NCBI RefSeq assembly: GCF_004343195.1
Contig: NZ_SMCR01000003.1
Coordinates: 1 to 64,000 of the forward strand
Length of the DNA: 64,000 nucleotides
Direction: 5' to 3'
From: Biostraticola tofi
Lineage (GTDB): Bacteria > Pseudomonadota > Gammaproteobacteria > Enterobacterales > Enterobacteriaceae
In this document: positions 29,245 through 39,984 of the stretch, piece after piece
Layout of the letters: every line of letters starts with the position of its first letter
Numbering within the stretch: the stretch's first letter is position 1
Notes under the pieces: generated by a model
What the model was told of the DNA's origin: nothing
Database searches by the model: none
Seen by the model: the letters and a program-made list of their open reading frames with translations, nothing else
Translations under genes and position numbers: made by a program

Positions 29245-29716
29245 TGCTGTTGAGCATGAAAACGCCCTTCAGAGCCCCTGCTCAAACAGGATAGATTAGT
29301 CATGCCCATTTCGTATTGAATACGCTTTGGCTAAACACGGCGGCCAGTGTGGGCTATTTCTTGTCATTTATGAGAAATATGTTGTCTGTTGGCCAAAATA
29401 TTTATAAAATCTCGCCGCCGAAAACAGGAATAAGAATAGTCTGTAATTCACTTTAATAATATTCATTATATTCAAATTAAACGGAATTTGATTAATTAAT
29501 TCGGCGGCTTAAAATATCGTTAATGTATCTTCTTGAAAAGAAAGGTCATTTTCAGGGCGATAACGTTGTTTCTATTTTGAAATGCAGAAGACGGCAGTAA
29601 TATTAAGATTTGTTACTAATCTTACAAAAAATTACCGCTACACCTTTGCCTCTAATTCGCTACACTAGCACACATTCCAAACTCTGATTCATCACACATA
29701 TTTCGATAGGTAGATT
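29245..29716. other. AT-rich intergenic region between lpxP and ydiY
   Basis: No gene or structured RNA recognised in 470 bases. The ydiY promoter must lie here; no single -35/-10 pair stands out. Confidence 0.5.
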
Positions 29717-30481
29717 ATGTTACGCACAGGTCGTCTTCGCGCTATTTCATTGCTGACTGTCATGGGTTTGTCCCTGGCGAGTGTTTCAAGCTTTGCTTCA
29801 ACTGATATATTTACCGCTTTGGATGATCCTTCCACTGCTAAGAAAAGCTTCGATGGCAACATTCAGGCGGGATACAATGCCCAGAGCGGCAACTCGCGAA
29901 ATTCCTCGCTGTCTGCCAACACGACCATGACCTGGTTCCAGCCCTCGAATGCCTACAGTATTTGGGGTGAAGCGCTGAATAATTCCTCTGACGATCAGCG
30001 CTCAACCGAAAAGTATCAGGCGGGAGCCCGTGCGCGTCATAACCTGGATGACGATAATTTCCTGTTTAGCCAAGGCAGCTGGTTAAGCGACCGTTTTAAT
30101 GGTTACCGTTCACGTTCAACCTTTACCGCCGGCTACGGCCGTCAGGTACTGAATGGCCCGATTCATACCTTGCGCCTGGAAGCGGGTCCTGGCGTTCGCC
30201 ATGACGAGTTTCAGGGCGGTGGCAACACCACCAAGGCACTGGCCTATGGCGCAGCGTCTTATTCTTATCAGTTGACTGATAATACCAAGTTTATCCAGGG
30301 CGTATCGGTATTGGCCAATGATGATACCACTCTCAACTCTGAAACCGGTTTGAGCGTAGGTATCAACGATCATTTCGCCTTGAAAGTGACTTACAACGTG
30401 ACGTATAACAATAACCCGCCGGACAGTGCGCCTAAGCATACCGATACCCGTACTGCGGTATCGCTGGTTTACGGTCTGTAA
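29717..30481 (+). CDS. ydiY: YdiY-like DUF481 outer-membrane protein
   Basis: A 254-residue exported protein with a signal peptide (ending VSSFA-S) and the DUF481 pattern: FDGNIQAGYNAQSGNSRNSSLSANTTMTWF, KYQAGARARHNLDDDNFLFSQGSWLSDRFNGYRSRSTFTAGYGRQ, LRLEAGPGVRHDEF. Alternating strands and the final aromatic-ending VSLVYGL point to a small outer-membrane beta-barrel. It resembles E. coli YdiY. Function is not established. A terminator follows, so it is monocistronic. Confidence 0.88.
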   Translation: MLRTGRLRAISLLTVMGLSLASVSSFASTDIFTALDDPSTAKKSFDGNIQAGYNAQSGNSRNSSLSANTTMTWFQPSNAYSIWGEALNNSSDDQRSTEKYQAGARARHNLDDDNFLFSQGSWLSDRFNGYRSRSTFTAGYGRQVLNGPIHTLRLEAGPGVRHDEFQGGGNTTKALAYGAASYSYQLTDNTKFIQGVSVLANDDTTLNSETGLSVGINDHFALKVTYNVTYNNNPPDSAPKHTDTRTAVSLVYGL

Positions 30482-30524
30482 AGCCCAGGAAAGGCTGATT
30501 ACCGCCGGTCGGTCAGGCGGCGAC

Positions 30525-30550
30525 AAAAGCGCCCACGGGCGCTTTTAGTC
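30525..30550 (+). terminator. Rho-independent terminator of ydiY
   Basis: AAAAGCGCCC-AC-GGGCGCTTTT, a near-perfect dyad ending in T, lies 44 bases past the ydiY stop. The following 270 bases to cspE hold its leader and no other gene. Confidence 0.85.
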
Positions 30551-30822
30551 TGTTCAACCCTTGAGGCCAATTTCACCAACGCGGGGGGTGTAAAAGTTAA
30601 TCACTCTTTCAAAAGGACATTATTGGCGCCTGAACATCCTTAAAGCTTCCCCCCTCTGTGTTAGTGTTTCATGCGAGGAGGCGGTATTTTTCCGGGTTAA
30701 AATGTTATTTTAGTCTCATTCCTCACCTTAAAGCGATCTTGTACTGGACAAATTGCTTGTCAATTGATGTACTAGCCCACGACACAGAATTTGTGTCTAT
30801 CATTTATTTAAAGGTAAGTTTG

Positions 30823-31032
30823 ATGTCTAAGATTAAAGGTAACGTTAAGTGGTTTAATGAGTCCAAAGGATTCGGTTTCATTACTCCTGAAGATGGTAGC
30901 AAAGACGTGTTCGTACATTTCTCTGCCATCCAGAGCAATGGTTTCAAAACCCTGGCTGAAGGCCAACGCGTAGAGTTTGAAATCACCAATGGCGCCAAAG
31001 GCCCTTCGGCTGCTGACGTTACTGCTATTTAA
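30823..31032 (+). CDS. cspE: CspE, cold-shock-family RNA chaperone
   Basis: A 69-residue cold-shock domain, [37 protein letters not shown], with RNP1 and RNP2. The [19 protein letters not shown] opening is diagnostic of CspE, an RNA chaperone and antiterminator that in E. coli is made at 37 degrees. GGTAAG precedes the start. Its place upstream of tatE and lipA matches E. coli, though crcB and pagP are not next to it. Confidence 0.95.
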   Translation: MSKIKGNVKWFNESKGFGFITPEDGSKDVFVHFSAIQSNGFKTLAEGQRVEFEITNGAKGPSAADVTAI

Positions 31033-31048
31033 TAGCCAGTTTCTGAAA

Positions 31049-31073
31049 AACCCGCTCTGTGCGGGTTTTTTTA
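31049..31073 (+). terminator. Rho-independent terminator of cspE
   Basis: AACCCGC-TCTGT-GCGGGTT followed by five further T, 17 bases past the stop. Confidence 0.9.
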
Positions 31074-31290
31074 TGCCTGAAATCGGGTTGAATCCCCAGT
31101 GGGGAATGTAGCGGGTTATTCCTCCGCCTCTCCTTAGCTCTTGGTGCTGTAGTCTGGCTTGTTTCTTGAGTGGCCGGCATGACGTAAACTGTTACAGATA
31201 ACGCTTGTGCTGCCATTTTATTAGCGGTAAAACGAGCGGAAGACGTATTCTGGCTTGAATTTCCTGCCCCCATTTATCAAGAAGGTTTTT

Positions 31291-31497
31291 ATGGAAGGTA
31301 TCAGCATTACCAAGCTGTTAGTTATAGGCGCTTTAATCGTTTTACTGTTCGGCACCAATAAGCTGCGCAGTCTGGGGGGCGATCTGGGTGCGGCCATCAA
31401 GGGCTTCAAGAAAGCCATGAGCGATGATGGCGCCGCTCAGAAGACCCAGGCTGATGACGCAGCCATTACGCCACAGGCCGTTGACCGGAAAGATTGA
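31291..31497 (+). CDS. tatE: TatE, twin-arginine translocase subunit
   Basis: A 68-residue TatA/E-family protein starting [43 protein letters not shown]: one N-terminal membrane helix, the FGTxKLR hinge and an amphipathic helix, then a short acidic tail. It supports export of folded proteins. The 12 upstream in-frame codons are not part of the family. Short length and position before convergent lipA mark it as tatE rather than tatA. Confidence 0.93.
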   Translation: MEGISITKLLVIGALIVLLFGTNKLRSLGGDLGAAIKGFKKAMSDDGAAQKTQADDAAITPQAVDRKD

Positions 31498-31573
31498 GCA
31501 AGACTGCCTCAGCTCTCATGTTGCAGATCCTGGCCGGGGGTAATGCGAAATTAACCCGGCATCAGCCTGCTGT

Positions 31574-31604
31574 AAAAAAGGATGGACTGAGTCCATCCTT
31601 TTTT
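31574..31604. terminator. Bidirectional terminator between tatE and lipA
   Basis: AAAAAAGGATGGAC-TGA-GTCCATCCTTTTTT is a perfect 14-bp hairpin flanked by A and T runs, so it can end both the tatE and the lipA transcripts. Confidence 0.92.
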
Positions 31605-31683
31605 GTTTTCTTGGCAAACACACCGGCTAAACGCGGTGCGGACCGGATTTACGCTGAGTCAAAGGGTAACAGGATATGTCCTG

Positions 31684-32649
31684 TTATTTGACTTCCATCC
31701 CCTTGGCCTGAAGATCGGCATGGTAAGAGGAGCGTACAAACGGTCCGCAGGCCGCATGGGTAAAGCCCATGGCCAGCGCTTCCTCTTTCATTTCATCGAA
31801 CTCTTGGGGACTGACATAGCGTTTGACCGCCAGGTGATGGCGGCTGGGCTGAAGGTATTGACCCAGAGTCAGCATGGTTACACCATGACGACGTAGATCG
31901 CGCATGACATCGACGATTTCGGCGTTGGTTTCGCCCAGTCCAACCATCAGGCCTGACTTGGTCGGCAGGTCCGGGTTAGCTTCTTTGAAGCGTTCAAGCA
32001 GCTTAAGCGACCAGTTGTAATCAGCCCCGGGGCGAACCTGACGATACAGGCGCGGCACATTTTCCAGGTTATGGTTGAATACATCCGGCGGCGAGGCGTT
32101 GATAATATCGAGCGCTTTATCCATACGGCCACGGAAGTCCGGCACCAGCGTTTCAATTTTGATGGTCGGGCTCTTGCGGCGAATGGCACTGATGCAATCG
32201 GCAAAATGCTGGGCGCCACCGTCGCGCAGGTCGTCCCGGTCCACCGATGTAACCACGACATAGCGCAGTGCCATATCGGCAATGGTCTGGGCCAGCTTCT
32301 CTGGTTCATTGGCGTCAGGTGTCACCGGGCGACCGTGTGCCACATCGCAGAATGGACAGCGGCGGGTACAAATCGCGCCCAGGATCATAAAGGTTGCGGT
32401 ACCGTGATTAAAACATTCAGCCAGATTCGGGCAGGACGCTTCTTCGCAAACTGAGTGCAGGCCGTTTTTACGCATGGCGGCCTTGATACCTTGGATGCGC
32501 GAAGAATCGGCAGGCAGTTTGATTTTCATCCATGCCGGCTTACGCAAGATCTCTTCACGCTCGACGGCGACGGTTTTTATCGGGATTAATGCCATTTTAT
32601 CGGCATCGCGGTATTTAACGCCGCGTTCCATCTGAATCGGTTTGCTCAT
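31684..32649 (-). CDS. lipA: LipA, lipoyl synthase
   Basis: A 321-residue radical-SAM enzyme that inserts two sulfurs into octanoyl groups on lipoyl domains. It carries both iron-sulfur motifs: the auxiliary cluster [12 protein letters not shown] (residues about 68-79) and the SAM cluster CTRRCPFC (94-101). The start [23 protein letters not shown] gives exactly the E. coli length; 14 extra upstream codons are open but unlikely. It works after LipB, encoded 165 bases upstream. Confidence 0.97.
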   Translation of the reverse strand: MSKPIQMERGVKYRDADKMALIPIKTVAVEREEILRKPAWMKIKLPADSSRIQGIKAAMRKNGLHSVCEEASCPNLAECFNHGTATFMILGAICTRRCPFCDVAHGRPVTPDANEPEKLAQTIADMALRYVVVTSVDRDDLRDGGAQHFADCISAIRRKSPTIKIETLVPDFRGRMDKALDIINASPPDVFNHNLENVPRLYRQVRPGADYNWSLKLLERFKEANPDLPTKSGLMVGLGETNAEIVDVMRDLRRHGVTMLTLGQYLQPSRHHLAVKRYVSPQEFDEMKEEALAMGFTHAACGPFVRSSYHADLQAKGMEVK

Positions 32650-32814
32650 AATAATGGGGGTCCAGGCCCGAATTTGACGGTGAGAATACATGCTTTAGGG
32701 CATGTTATTCATTTGTTCAAATATATTTGAGAAATCTTTAAAAATTATAACATGGATTGCTGGTCACTTTGAATGCAAATCCACCGTGGGCGATAAAATG
32801 CAAGTTACTGACAA

Positions 32815-33474
32815 TCAATAGATTACCTGTCGCCCGTTTTCCTGGAGGGTCACCGGTTGCTCCACCTTCAACAACGTCAGGCAGGACGCAATTAGCAATG
32901 GGGCGACATCCCGCGTCTGGATGCCCGCTACAAAGTGGCTTACCTGGGTCATCTCCAGCCCCGCATAGCCACAGGGGTTGATGCGCAGGAAGGGAGACAG
33001 GTCCATCGCAACATTCAGCGCCAGGCCATGAAATGAGCAGCCATGGCGGATGCGCAGACCCAGGGAGCAGATCTTTTTTTGATCGACGTAGACGCCCGGC
33101 GCATCTGCTCGGGCATAAGCATTGATATCCAGTTGAGCCAGGGTATCGACGACCGTCTGTTCCAGCACGGTGACTAACTGCCTGACGCCCACTTTGCGAC
33201 GCTTGAGGTCAATCAGCACATACAGGATCTGCTGTCCAGGCCCATGAAAGGTTACCTGTCCACCGCGATCGCTCTGTATCACCGGAATATCCCCGGGCAT
33301 CAGCAAGTGTTCCGCCTTGCCGGCCTGGCCCTGGGTAAACACCTGCGGGTGCTCAACCAGCCACAGTTCATCCGGAGTACGCGCATCGCGGCGGTCGGTA
33401 AAATCATGCATCGCCTGGGAAATAAGCTGATAGGGCTGCAAGCCAAGTTGGCGAACAATCAAGGATTCTGCCAC
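32815..33474 (-). CDS. lipB: LipB, octanoyltransferase
   Basis: A 219-residue cytosolic enzyme moving octanoate from ACP to apo-lipoyl domains. Family motifs: [48 protein letters not shown] (residues 67-90), [22 protein letters not shown] (catalytic Lys) and [14 protein letters not shown] with the acyl-accepting Cys. It lies 12 bases downstream of ybeD, as in E. coli. Confidence 0.96.
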   Translation of the reverse strand: MAESLIVRQLGLQPYQLISQAMHDFTDRRDARTPDELWLVEHPQVFTQGQAGKAEHLLMPGDIPVIQSDRGGQVTFHGPGQQILYVLIDLKRRKVGVRQLVTVLEQTVVDTLAQLDINAYARADAPGVYVDQKKICSLGLRIRHGCSFHGLALNVAMDLSPFLRINPCGYAGLEMTQVSHFVAGIQTRDVAPLLIASCLTLLKVEQPVTLQENGRQVIY

Positions 33475-33486
33475 GGGAACTCCTGG

Positions 33487-33750
33487 TTACAGCACCATGC
33501 GAACGATATCAATACTGCCCAGTTCTTCGTACAGCGTTTCGACCTGTTCGATATGCGTGGCGGTGATAGTAATAGAAACTGAGTGATAGTTGCCCTTGCT
33601 GCTGGGTTTCACCTGCGGACTGTAATCACCAGGCGCGTGACGCTGAACCACCTCAAGCACTTTACCCACCAGTTCAGGCTGGGCCGAGCCCATCACTTTG
33701 TAGGTAAAAGCGCAGGGGAATTCGAGCAGTTCATTTAATTTGGTTTTCAT
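33487..33750 (-). CDS. ybeD: YbeD, DUF493 protein
   Basis: An 87-residue ACT-like regulatory-fold protein: [74 protein letters not shown] in pieces matches YbeD of E. coli throughout. Its biochemical role is unknown; conserved linkage to lipB hints at lipoate metabolism. Confidence 0.95.
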   Translation of the reverse strand: MKTKLNELLEFPCAFTYKVMGSAQPELVGKVLEVVQRHAPGDYSPQVKPSSKGNYHSVSITITATHIEQVETLYEELGSIDIVRMVL

Positions 33751-33798
33751 TGGTACTCCAGGTAACGATTATGGCCATTTTGCAGTAGCCATAATGAA

Positions 33799-33820
33799 CA
33801 CTCCCGCTGATGCGGGAGTG
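33799..33820 (-). terminator. Hairpin between dacA and ybeD
   Basis: CACTCCCGC-ATCA-GCGGGAGTG on the minus strand, 55 bases past the dacA stop. Only a weak T-rich tail (TTCATTA) follows, so termination may be partial. Confidence 0.6.
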
Positions 33821-33875
33821 TAAAAGATAACCTATTATATGGGGACTTGTTTACCGATGACAAGGTGCGGCGTAA

Positions 33876-35087
33876 TTAACCGAACCAGCGATGGAACATC
33901 AGTTTGATATAATCGATCATTTTGCCGAAGATATTCCCTTCTTTGACTTCGTTCAGCACCACTAACGGACGCTGTTCGATGGTCTTTCCATCCAGCTGGA
34001 AGTTGATGGTGCCCACCTGCTGGTTTTTGGCCAGCGGCGCGTGCAGCTCCTGGCTGTCGAGCACATAGCTGGCTTTGAGATCTTTCATCCGGCCGCGCGG
34101 AATAGTCAGGAAAGCATCCTTGTCGACGCCCAGATTGACGTTGTCCGTATCGCCAAACCATACCGGCTCAGAGGCAAACTCCTTGCCGGCTTTCAGCGGG
34201 GCTACGGTTTCAAAAAAGCGAAAGCCCCAGGTAAGCAGTTTGCGGGTTTCGTTTTCACGGCCCTTGGCGGAATGCCCGCCCATAACGGCGGAAATAAGCC
34301 GCATCTGGCCTTCGGTGGCCGATGCCACCAGATTGTAGCCGGCCGATTCGGTATGGCCGGTCTTGATGCCGTCCACCGCCAGATTGGTATCCCACAGCAG
34401 GCCATTACGGTTCATCTGACGGATATTGTTGAAGGTGAATTCTTTTTCTTTATAGGTGGCATACTCATCAGGCACATCGCGAATTAGCGCTTTACCGATC
34501 ATGGCCATATCGCGGGCAGAACTGTACTGACCCCGCGCATCAAGGCCATGCACTGTCTCAAAATGGGTGTTGGGCAGACCCAGTGCTTTGACGTAGTTAT
34601 TCATCAGTCCGACAAAGGCGTCCTGACTGCCTGCGACATAGTCAGCCATCGCGACGCAGGCATCATTACCCGACTGCAGGATAATGCCGCGGTTAAGCTC
34701 CGAGACCGGCACGCGATCGCCGGGCTTGAGAAACATCAGCGACGACCCCTTGAATACCGGATTGCCGGTTGCCCAGGCGTCCTTGCTGATCGACACCACG
34801 TCGTTAGGCGTAATTTTACCCGATTTGATCGACTGGCCGATAACATAGCTGGTCATCATTTTGGTCAGACTGGCAGGGTCACGTCGAGTATCGGCATTGA
34901 GTTCCGCCAATACCTTGCCGGAGTTGTAATCAATCAGGATATAGGTTTCGGCATCAATCTGCGGAACACCGGGGATCATGGTTTTCAGATTGATATCGTC
35001 TGCAAAACCAGGGGCGACAGCGCCAAAGGCGATAGCGGTACCCAGGGCCAGGCGCTTGAATATGTGGTGAGTTATTACGCTATTCAT
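33876..35087 (-). CDS. dacA: DacA, D-alanyl-D-alanine carboxypeptidase (PBP5)
   Basis: A 403-residue periplasmic penicillin-binding protein that trims the fifth D-Ala of peptidoglycan stems. A signal peptide ends near GFA-DDINL. Active-site motifs are SLTK with Ser73, SGND ([11 protein letters not shown]) and KTG ([14 protein letters not shown]). The C-terminal amphipathic helix ([17 protein letters not shown]) anchors it to the inner membrane. The place downstream of rlpA matches E. coli. Confidence 0.97.
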   Translation of the reverse strand: MNSVITHHIFKRLALGTAIAFGAVAPGFADDINLKTMIPGVPQIDAETYILIDYNSGKVLAELNADTRRDPASLTKMMTSYVIGQSIKSGKITPNDVVSISKDAWATGNPVFKGSSLMFLKPGDRVPVSELNRGIILQSGNDACVAMADYVAGSQDAFVGLMNNYVKALGLPNTHFETVHGLDARGQYSSARDMAMIGKALIRDVPDEYATYKEKEFTFNNIRQMNRNGLLWDTNLAVDGIKTGHTESAGYNLVASATEGQMRLISAVMGGHSAKGRENETRKLLTWGFRFFETVAPLKAGKEFASEPVWFGDTDNVNLGVDKDAFLTIPRGRMKDLKASYVLDSQELHAPLAKNQQVGTINFQLDGKTIEQRPLVVLNEVKEGNIFGKMIDYIKLMFHRWFG

Positions 35088-35275
35088 GTCAGGACAGCAG
35101 CATCCGTGGGAGTAAGTTAAAATCGTGCCACACTATAGCAGATGTAAAATACCCCGGCATCAGGCAATCTGCGGCCAGACCCGTCTTAACCTTTTAATAA
35201 TGTTTCAGGCCCGGTGAGCCAGGCCATGTTAAGGCTGTAAATCAGGCCATGTTGAGACTGTACATAAAGGCGCAA

Positions 35276-35293
35276 CCCCGGCGTGTGCCGGGG
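35276..35293 (-). terminator. GC hairpin downstream of rlpA
   Basis: CCCCGGC-ACAC-GCCGGGG on the minus strand, 20 bases past the rlpA stop; the tail has only two T, so it is weak. Beyond it (35219-35262) a 19-base sequence starting AGGCCATGTT is repeated with two or three changes. Confidence 0.55.
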
Positions 35294-35312
35294 TCGAGAT
35301 GATTGTCAGGCG

Positions 35313-36431
35313 TTAAAGACTGTCGGTGGTGATAAAAGAGGGCTGTTGGGCTTCGCTGGCCAGACGCTGGGAGAGCGCATTTGCCTGCTGGCGGCTGCTG
35401 AAGGGGCCCAGCTGAATGCGATAAAGATTGCCGTTCGGGGTGATTTTGCCGGGCACGCCAAATCGCTGGCTGAGGCTTTGCTGCAGGGAAATCGCCCGCT
35501 GACGATCGCCTACCGCGCCAACCTGGACCAGGTAGCCGCCCGAAGCAACCGCACTGGCGGCCGCAGTTGGAGCAGCGCTGGCGGACGCAGCTGGAGCAAC
35601 CACGGCTGCAACCGCCGTTGCCGGAGTGGACTGGGGTGACTCAATGACGCCCGGCGGCAGGGGCTGCGGTGCGCCGAGGAACCCACCGCGGCTGGATTGC
35701 GGCGCTGAGTCCATCACCGGGCGGGCCTCAGGCTGGACGATATCGGTGGCGGAAGCGGCTGGCGATAGGTTATCCGTTCCGGTCATTACCGGAGCCGCAG
35801 TGCCACTCTCACCCGACATGGCCGGTGCGGCGCCACCGAGGTCAGGCCGATCGGGCAGGGCATAGCTTTGCTTGGCGACCACGGTGCCGATAGTACCCGG
35901 GCCGGACAAGGTGCCGTCTGGCGCCACCTGGATATAGTCCACCTTCACCCGGCTATTATTGGAGATATTCAGTCGATCGCCGGCGGCGCGGGTCAGATCA
36001 ATGATCCTGCCCGGTTTGTAAGGGCCGCGGTCGTTTACCCGGACTACCAACTGCCGACCGTTACTGATGTTGGTGACCCGCACGTAGCTCGGCAGCGGCA
36101 GGGTAGGATGGGCTGCCGCCAGTGCATAGGCGTCAAAGGTTTCGCCGTTGGCGGTGCGGGTACCGTTGCTTTCGCTGTCATACCAGGATGCCAGGCCGGT
36201 TTCGCTGTAATTTTGTGGATTCTGGTTGATGCGGTAGGTTTTGCCATTGACCTGGTAATCCTGGCTGTTGGCTGGATTAACCGGTTCATAGCGCGGTTCA
36301 GCGCCGCTGATTTCGACGACCGGACCGTTATAGGTCTGTGCCGGGGCGGTGGGCGTCGAAGCCTGTTCATTAGTGGTACATGCCGAGAGCATGAGTCCTA
36401 TCATGCCGATACAACACCATTGCTTACGCAT
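35313..36431 (-). CDS. rlpA: RlpA, septal-ring lytic transglycosylase
   Basis: A 372-residue outer-membrane lipoprotein (lipobox LSAC near residue 18). The double-psi barrel domain is at about residues 75-165: TGLASWYDSESNGTRTANGETFDAYALAAAHPTLPLPSYVRVTNI, VRVNDRGPYKPGRIIDLTRAAG. An Ala/Pro/Ser-rich linker leads to a C-terminal SPOR domain (SGGYLVQVGAVGDRQRAISL ... YRIQLGPFSSRQQA) that binds denuded septal glycan. It lies nine bases after mrdB. Confidence 0.95.
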   Translation of the reverse strand: MRKQWCCIGMIGLMLSACTTNEQASTPTAPAQTYNGPVVEISGAEPRYEPVNPANSQDYQVNGKTYRINQNPQNYSETGLASWYDSESNGTRTANGETFDAYALAAAHPTLPLPSYVRVTNISNGRQLVVRVNDRGPYKPGRIIDLTRAAGDRLNISNNSRVKVDYIQVAPDGTLSGPGTIGTVVAKQSYALPDRPDLGGAAPAMSGESGTAAPVMTGTDNLSPAASATDIVQPEARPVMDSAPQSSRGGFLGAPQPLPPGVIESPQSTPATAVAAVVAPAASASAAPTAAASAVASGGYLVQVGAVGDRQRAISLQQSLSQRFGVPGKITPNGNLYRIQLGPFSSRQQANALSQRLASEAQQPSFITTDSL

Positions 36432-36440
36432 TGCTCACCT

Positions 36441-37562
36441 CTAGAGATTTTTCGACAACATTTTTCGATGAGTATGTATCGACATGACGATACCAAACCC
36501 CGCCATCAGGACAATCAAAGCGGAACCGCCGTAACTCACCAGCGGCAGCGGGACGCCGACCACCGGTAAGATACCACTAACCATGCCTATATTCACGAAG
36601 ACATAAACAAACAAAATCAACATCAGGCCGCCGGCCATGACACGGCCAAAGGTGGTCTGGGCGCGGGCGGCAATGATCAGTCCTCGCATGATGATACACA
36701 GATATAGCCCCAGCAGAACCAGCACGCCTATCAGGCCCAGTTCCTCGCCCAGCACGGCAAAGATAAAATCGGTGTGGCGTTCGGGCAGGAACTCCAGCTG
36801 AGATTGGGTGCCATGCAGCCAGCCTTTACCGCTCAGACCGCCTGACCCGATGGCGATTTTGGACTGGATGATGTGATAGCCGGCACCGAGCGGGTCGCTT
36901 TCCGGGTCAAGCAGCATCATTACCCGGTCGCGCTGGTAGTCATGCATCAGGAAGAACCAGAGTATAGGCACAAAAGCGGCCACCAGCACGGCGGCAACGG
37001 CGATAAGTTTCCAGCTCATACCGGACAAGAACAGCACAAACAATCCTGACGCGGCGATAAGGATACTGGTGCCCAGATCGGGCTGCGCCGCCACCAGCAG
37101 GGTAGGCAGGAATATAAGTACCAGAGCGATACCGGTATTTTTCAGCGACGGTGGGCAGCTGTCGCGATTGATGAATCGGGCGACCATCAGCGGCACGGCG
37201 ATTTTAGCGATTTCAGAGGGCTGGAATCGCACGAATCCCAGATCCAGCCAGCGCTGCGCCCCTTTGCTGATTTGGCCGAAGGCGTCCACCAGTATCAGCA
37301 GGATCACGCAGACGATATAGAGATAAGGTGCCCAGGATTCATAGACCCGGGGCGGTACCTGGGCCATCACCAGCATCACCAGCAGCCCCATCAGGATCTG
37401 GCCGACTTTACGCTCCATCATGCCTAGGTCCTGCCCACTGGCGCTCCACATCACCAGCGCGCTATAAGCCAGCAGCAGTGTTATCAGGAACAGAAACATC
37501 ACATCGATATGAAGCCGGGCCCATAATGCGCCCAGTACCCCTTTCTGCTGGTTATCGGTCAT
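36441..37562 (-). CDS. mrdB: RodA (MrdB), SEDS peptidoglycan polymerase
   Basis: A 373-residue inner-membrane SEDS glycosyltransferase with about ten helices, working with PBP2 in rod-shape elongation. Conserved blocks include [31 protein letters not shown] (catalytic-loop Asp in the family), [34 protein letters not shown], and [20 protein letters not shown]. It starts six bases after the mrdA stop. Confidence 0.96.
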   Translation of the reverse strand: MTDNQQKGVLGALWARLHIDVMFLFLITLLLAYSALVMWSASGQDLGMMERKVGQILMGLLVMLVMAQVPPRVYESWAPYLYIVCVILLILVDAFGQISKGAQRWLDLGFVRFQPSEIAKIAVPLMVARFINRDSCPPSLKNTGIALVLIFLPTLLVAAQPDLGTSILIAASGLFVLFLSGMSWKLIAVAAVLVAAFVPILWFFLMHDYQRDRVMMLLDPESDPLGAGYHIIQSKIAIGSGGLSGKGWLHGTQSQLEFLPERHTDFIFAVLGEELGLIGVLVLLGLYLCIIMRGLIIAARAQTTFGRVMAGGLMLILFVYVFVNIGMVSGILPVVGVPLPLVSYGGSALIVLMAGFGIVMSIHTHRKMLSKNL

Positions 37563-37568
37563 GGTTGT

Positions 37569-39473
37569 TTAATCACCTTCCACCCCCGGCGGAGCAGGCT
37601 GCTCGGCCGGAAGGTCAGTTGTATTGTCGCCGAGCATGATATGGTCCAGAATCTGGCGGGTAATGGTCCCCACCGCAGGCCCGATACCGCCGTTTTCCAG
37701 CACTACCACTACCGCAACTTCCGGTTTGTCGTAGGGCGCATATGCCGTCATCAATTTATGGTCGCGCAGCTTTTCTGCAATCTTGTGGGCATTATAGGTT
37801 TCATTGGCTTTCAGCCCGTAAACCTGGGCGGTACCCGATTTGGCCGCCGCCTTGTAGGGTGCGTCGGCAAAGCTCTTGCGCCCGGTCCCGTTCGATCGGT
37901 TGGCGACGCCGTACATCCCGTCCTTGGCGATTTCCCAGAAGCCGGAATGGGGTTCGCCGATATGCGTCTGCTCAGGCTGGCGGTAAGGCAGCAACTGACC
38001 GTTCTCCCGGGTGCTGTGCAGCAGATGCGGCACTCTGACCTGGCCGTCGTTAATCAACGTCATCAGCGCCTTGGACATCTGAACCGGCGTTGCGGTCCAG
38101 TATCCCTGGCCGATACCGACCGGAATGGTGTCCCCCTGGTACCACGGCTTCTTGAAACGCTTTTGCTTCCATTCACGGGTCGGCATGATGCCGGCGCGTT
38201 CCTCGGAAAGATCGATGCCGGTGTAGTCTCCATAGCCAAAGCGGGTCATCCAGGCGGACAGCTTATCGATGCCCATGTCATAAGCGACCTGATAGAAATA
38301 GGTATCGGCCGATTCTTCCAGGGCCTTGGTCACATTGAGGCGGCCATGGCCCCATTTTTTCCAGTCGCGATAACGTTTTTCCGACCCCGGCAGTTGCCAC
38401 CAGCCCGGATCGAACAGTGAAAAATTCTTGGTGATCGTGCCCTCGGTCAGAGCCGAGACCGCGATAAAAGGTTTGACTGTCGACGCCGGCGGATAGACGC
38501 CCTGGGTAGCCCGGTTGATAAGCGGCCGATTATCATCCAGCAGCAGGCCCTGATAAGCCTTGCTGGAGATACCATCGACAAACAGGTTGGGATCATAACT
38601 CGGGTTGGACACCAGGGCCCGGATGCCACCATCGCGTGGGTCCGACACCACCACCGCCGCCCGGCTGCCGGCCAGCAGTTTTTCAATATAAGACTGCAGG
38701 TGCAGATCAATGGTCAAATAGATATCTTTGCCCGCCTGCGGCGGCTGTTCATGCAGTTGACGAATCACCCGGCCGCGGTTATTGACCTCAACCTCTTCAT
38801 AGCCGGTCTTGCCATGCAGGGTGTTTTCGTAAAAGCGTTCGATCCCCAGCTTGCCGATATCATGGGTGGCGCTGTAGTTGGCGTAGATGCCTTCCTTGTT
38901 CAGGCGTTCGACATCTTTATCGTTAATTTTGGAGACATAGCCAATGACGTGGGTCAGGGCGGAACCATAGGGGTAATAGCGGCGCTGGTAGACTTTAATC
39001 TCAACCCCGGGAAAGCGGAACTGATTGACCGCAAATCGGGCCTGCTGTACATCGGTCATGCCGATTTTTAGCGGCAGCGAGGTAAATCGGCGCGAGCTTT
39101 TACGCTCCTTCTCGAAAGTGGCGATATCATCCGCGGTCAGATCGACTATCGGCGTCAGGGCGTTAATCGTCGCCGCCAGATTATCGACTTTCTCAGGCAC
39201 CAGTTCCAACTGGTAGATACTTCTATTCAGAGCAAGAGGGATGCCGTTGCGGTCATAGATAATGCCGCGGCTGGGCGCGATAGGCACCAGCTTGATACGG
39301 TTGGCATTGGAGCGGGTCTGATAGTCATCATGACGCATGATCTGCAAATGATAAAGGTTGACTGTCAATACGCCACTCAGCAGCAGAATACCGGTAAATG
39401 CTACCAGCGCACGGCGGACAAACAGGGCCGATTCAGCTGAATAGTCGCGAAAGGGGTTGCGTTCTATTTTCAT
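37569..39473 (-). CDS. mrdA: PBP2 (MrdA), peptidoglycan transpeptidase
   Basis: A 634-residue class B penicillin-binding protein. One N-terminal membrane helix (about residues 25-45), pedestal domain, then transpeptidase domain with YPPASTVKPF (active Ser), SADTYFYQ (SxD variant of the SxN motif) and KSGTAQVYG (KTG-type). It crosslinks new glycan made by RodA in the elongasome. Length matches the E. coli protein. rlmH and rsfS precede it in one transcription unit. Confidence 0.97.
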   Translation of the reverse strand: MKIERNPFRDYSAESALFVRRALVAFTGILLLSGVLTVNLYHLQIMRHDDYQTRSNANRIKLVPIAPSRGIIYDRNGIPLALNRSIYQLELVPEKVDNLAATINALTPIVDLTADDIATFEKERKSSRRFTSLPLKIGMTDVQQARFAVNQFRFPGVEIKVYQRRYYPYGSALTHVIGYVSKINDKDVERLNKEGIYANYSATHDIGKLGIERFYENTLHGKTGYEEVEVNNRGRVIRQLHEQPPQAGKDIYLTIDLHLQSYIEKLLAGSRAAVVVSDPRDGGIRALVSNPSYDPNLFVDGISSKAYQGLLLDDNRPLINRATQGVYPPASTVKPFIAVSALTEGTITKNFSLFDPGWWQLPGSEKRYRDWKKWGHGRLNVTKALEESADTYFYQVAYDMGIDKLSAWMTRFGYGDYTGIDLSEERAGIMPTREWKQKRFKKPWYQGDTIPVGIGQGYWTATPVQMSKALMTLINDGQVRVPHLLHSTRENGQLLPYRQPEQTHIGEPHSGFWEIAKDGMYGVANRSNGTGRKSFADAPYKAAAKSGTAQVYGLKANETYNAHKIAEKLRDHKLMTAYAPYDKPEVAVVVVLENGGIGPAVGTITRQILDHIMLGDNTTDLPAEQPAPPGVEGD

Positions 39474-39510
39474 TCCGCGAAGTTATTTCACTGTGAAAAT
39501 CGTCACCGCA

Positions 39511-39981
39511 TTACTCGCGATGATAGGGATGATTGGTCGTAATGCTCCAGGCACGATACAGGCTCTCCGCGACTAATACCCGCACCAGCGGGTGTGGCAA
39601 GGTTAACGGCGACAGTGACCAGCTCTGCTCTGCAGAAGCCTTGCAGACCGGCGCCAGCCCTTCAGGGCCGCCGATAAGCAGGCTGATATCCCTGCCGTCA
39701 AGCTTCCAGCGCTCGAGTTGGCGAGCCAGTTCGGGGGTTTGCCAACGCGAACCGGGAATATCCAGCGTCACGATTCGGTTCCCTTTTCCTACCGCTGCCA
39801 TCATCTGCTCGCCTTCCTTTTCAAGGATACGGCCAATATCGGCATTTTTACCGCGTTTTCCTGCCGGTATTTCGGTCAGTTCAAACGGCATATCCCTGGG
39901 AAAGCGCCGTAAATAGTCGGTGAATCCGGTTTGCACCCAGTCGGGCATTTTAGTGCCGACGGCGATCAACTGCAGCTTCAC
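39511..39981 (-). CDS. rlmH: RlmH, 23S rRNA pseudouridine-1915 N3-methyltransferase
   Basis: A 156-residue SPOUT methyltransferase with the trefoil-knot motif: [36 protein letters not shown] (residues 99-112) and [34 protein letters not shown] at the C-terminus (SAM binding). It modifies helix 69 of assembled 70S ribosomes. It begins three bases after rsfS. Confidence 0.97.
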   Translation of the reverse strand: MKLQLIAVGTKMPDWVQTGFTDYLRRFPRDMPFELTEIPAGKRGKNADIGRILEKEGEQMMAAVGKGNRIVTLDIPGSRWQTPELARQLERWKLDGRDISLLIGGPEGLAPVCKASAEQSWSLSPLTLPHPLVRVLVAESLYRAWSITTNHPYHRE

Positions 39982-39984
39982 CCA

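Noticed and set aside
37641-38420. A 259-codon plus-strand frame opposite mrdA
   Set aside because: Antisense shadow of PBP2; no recognisable domain.
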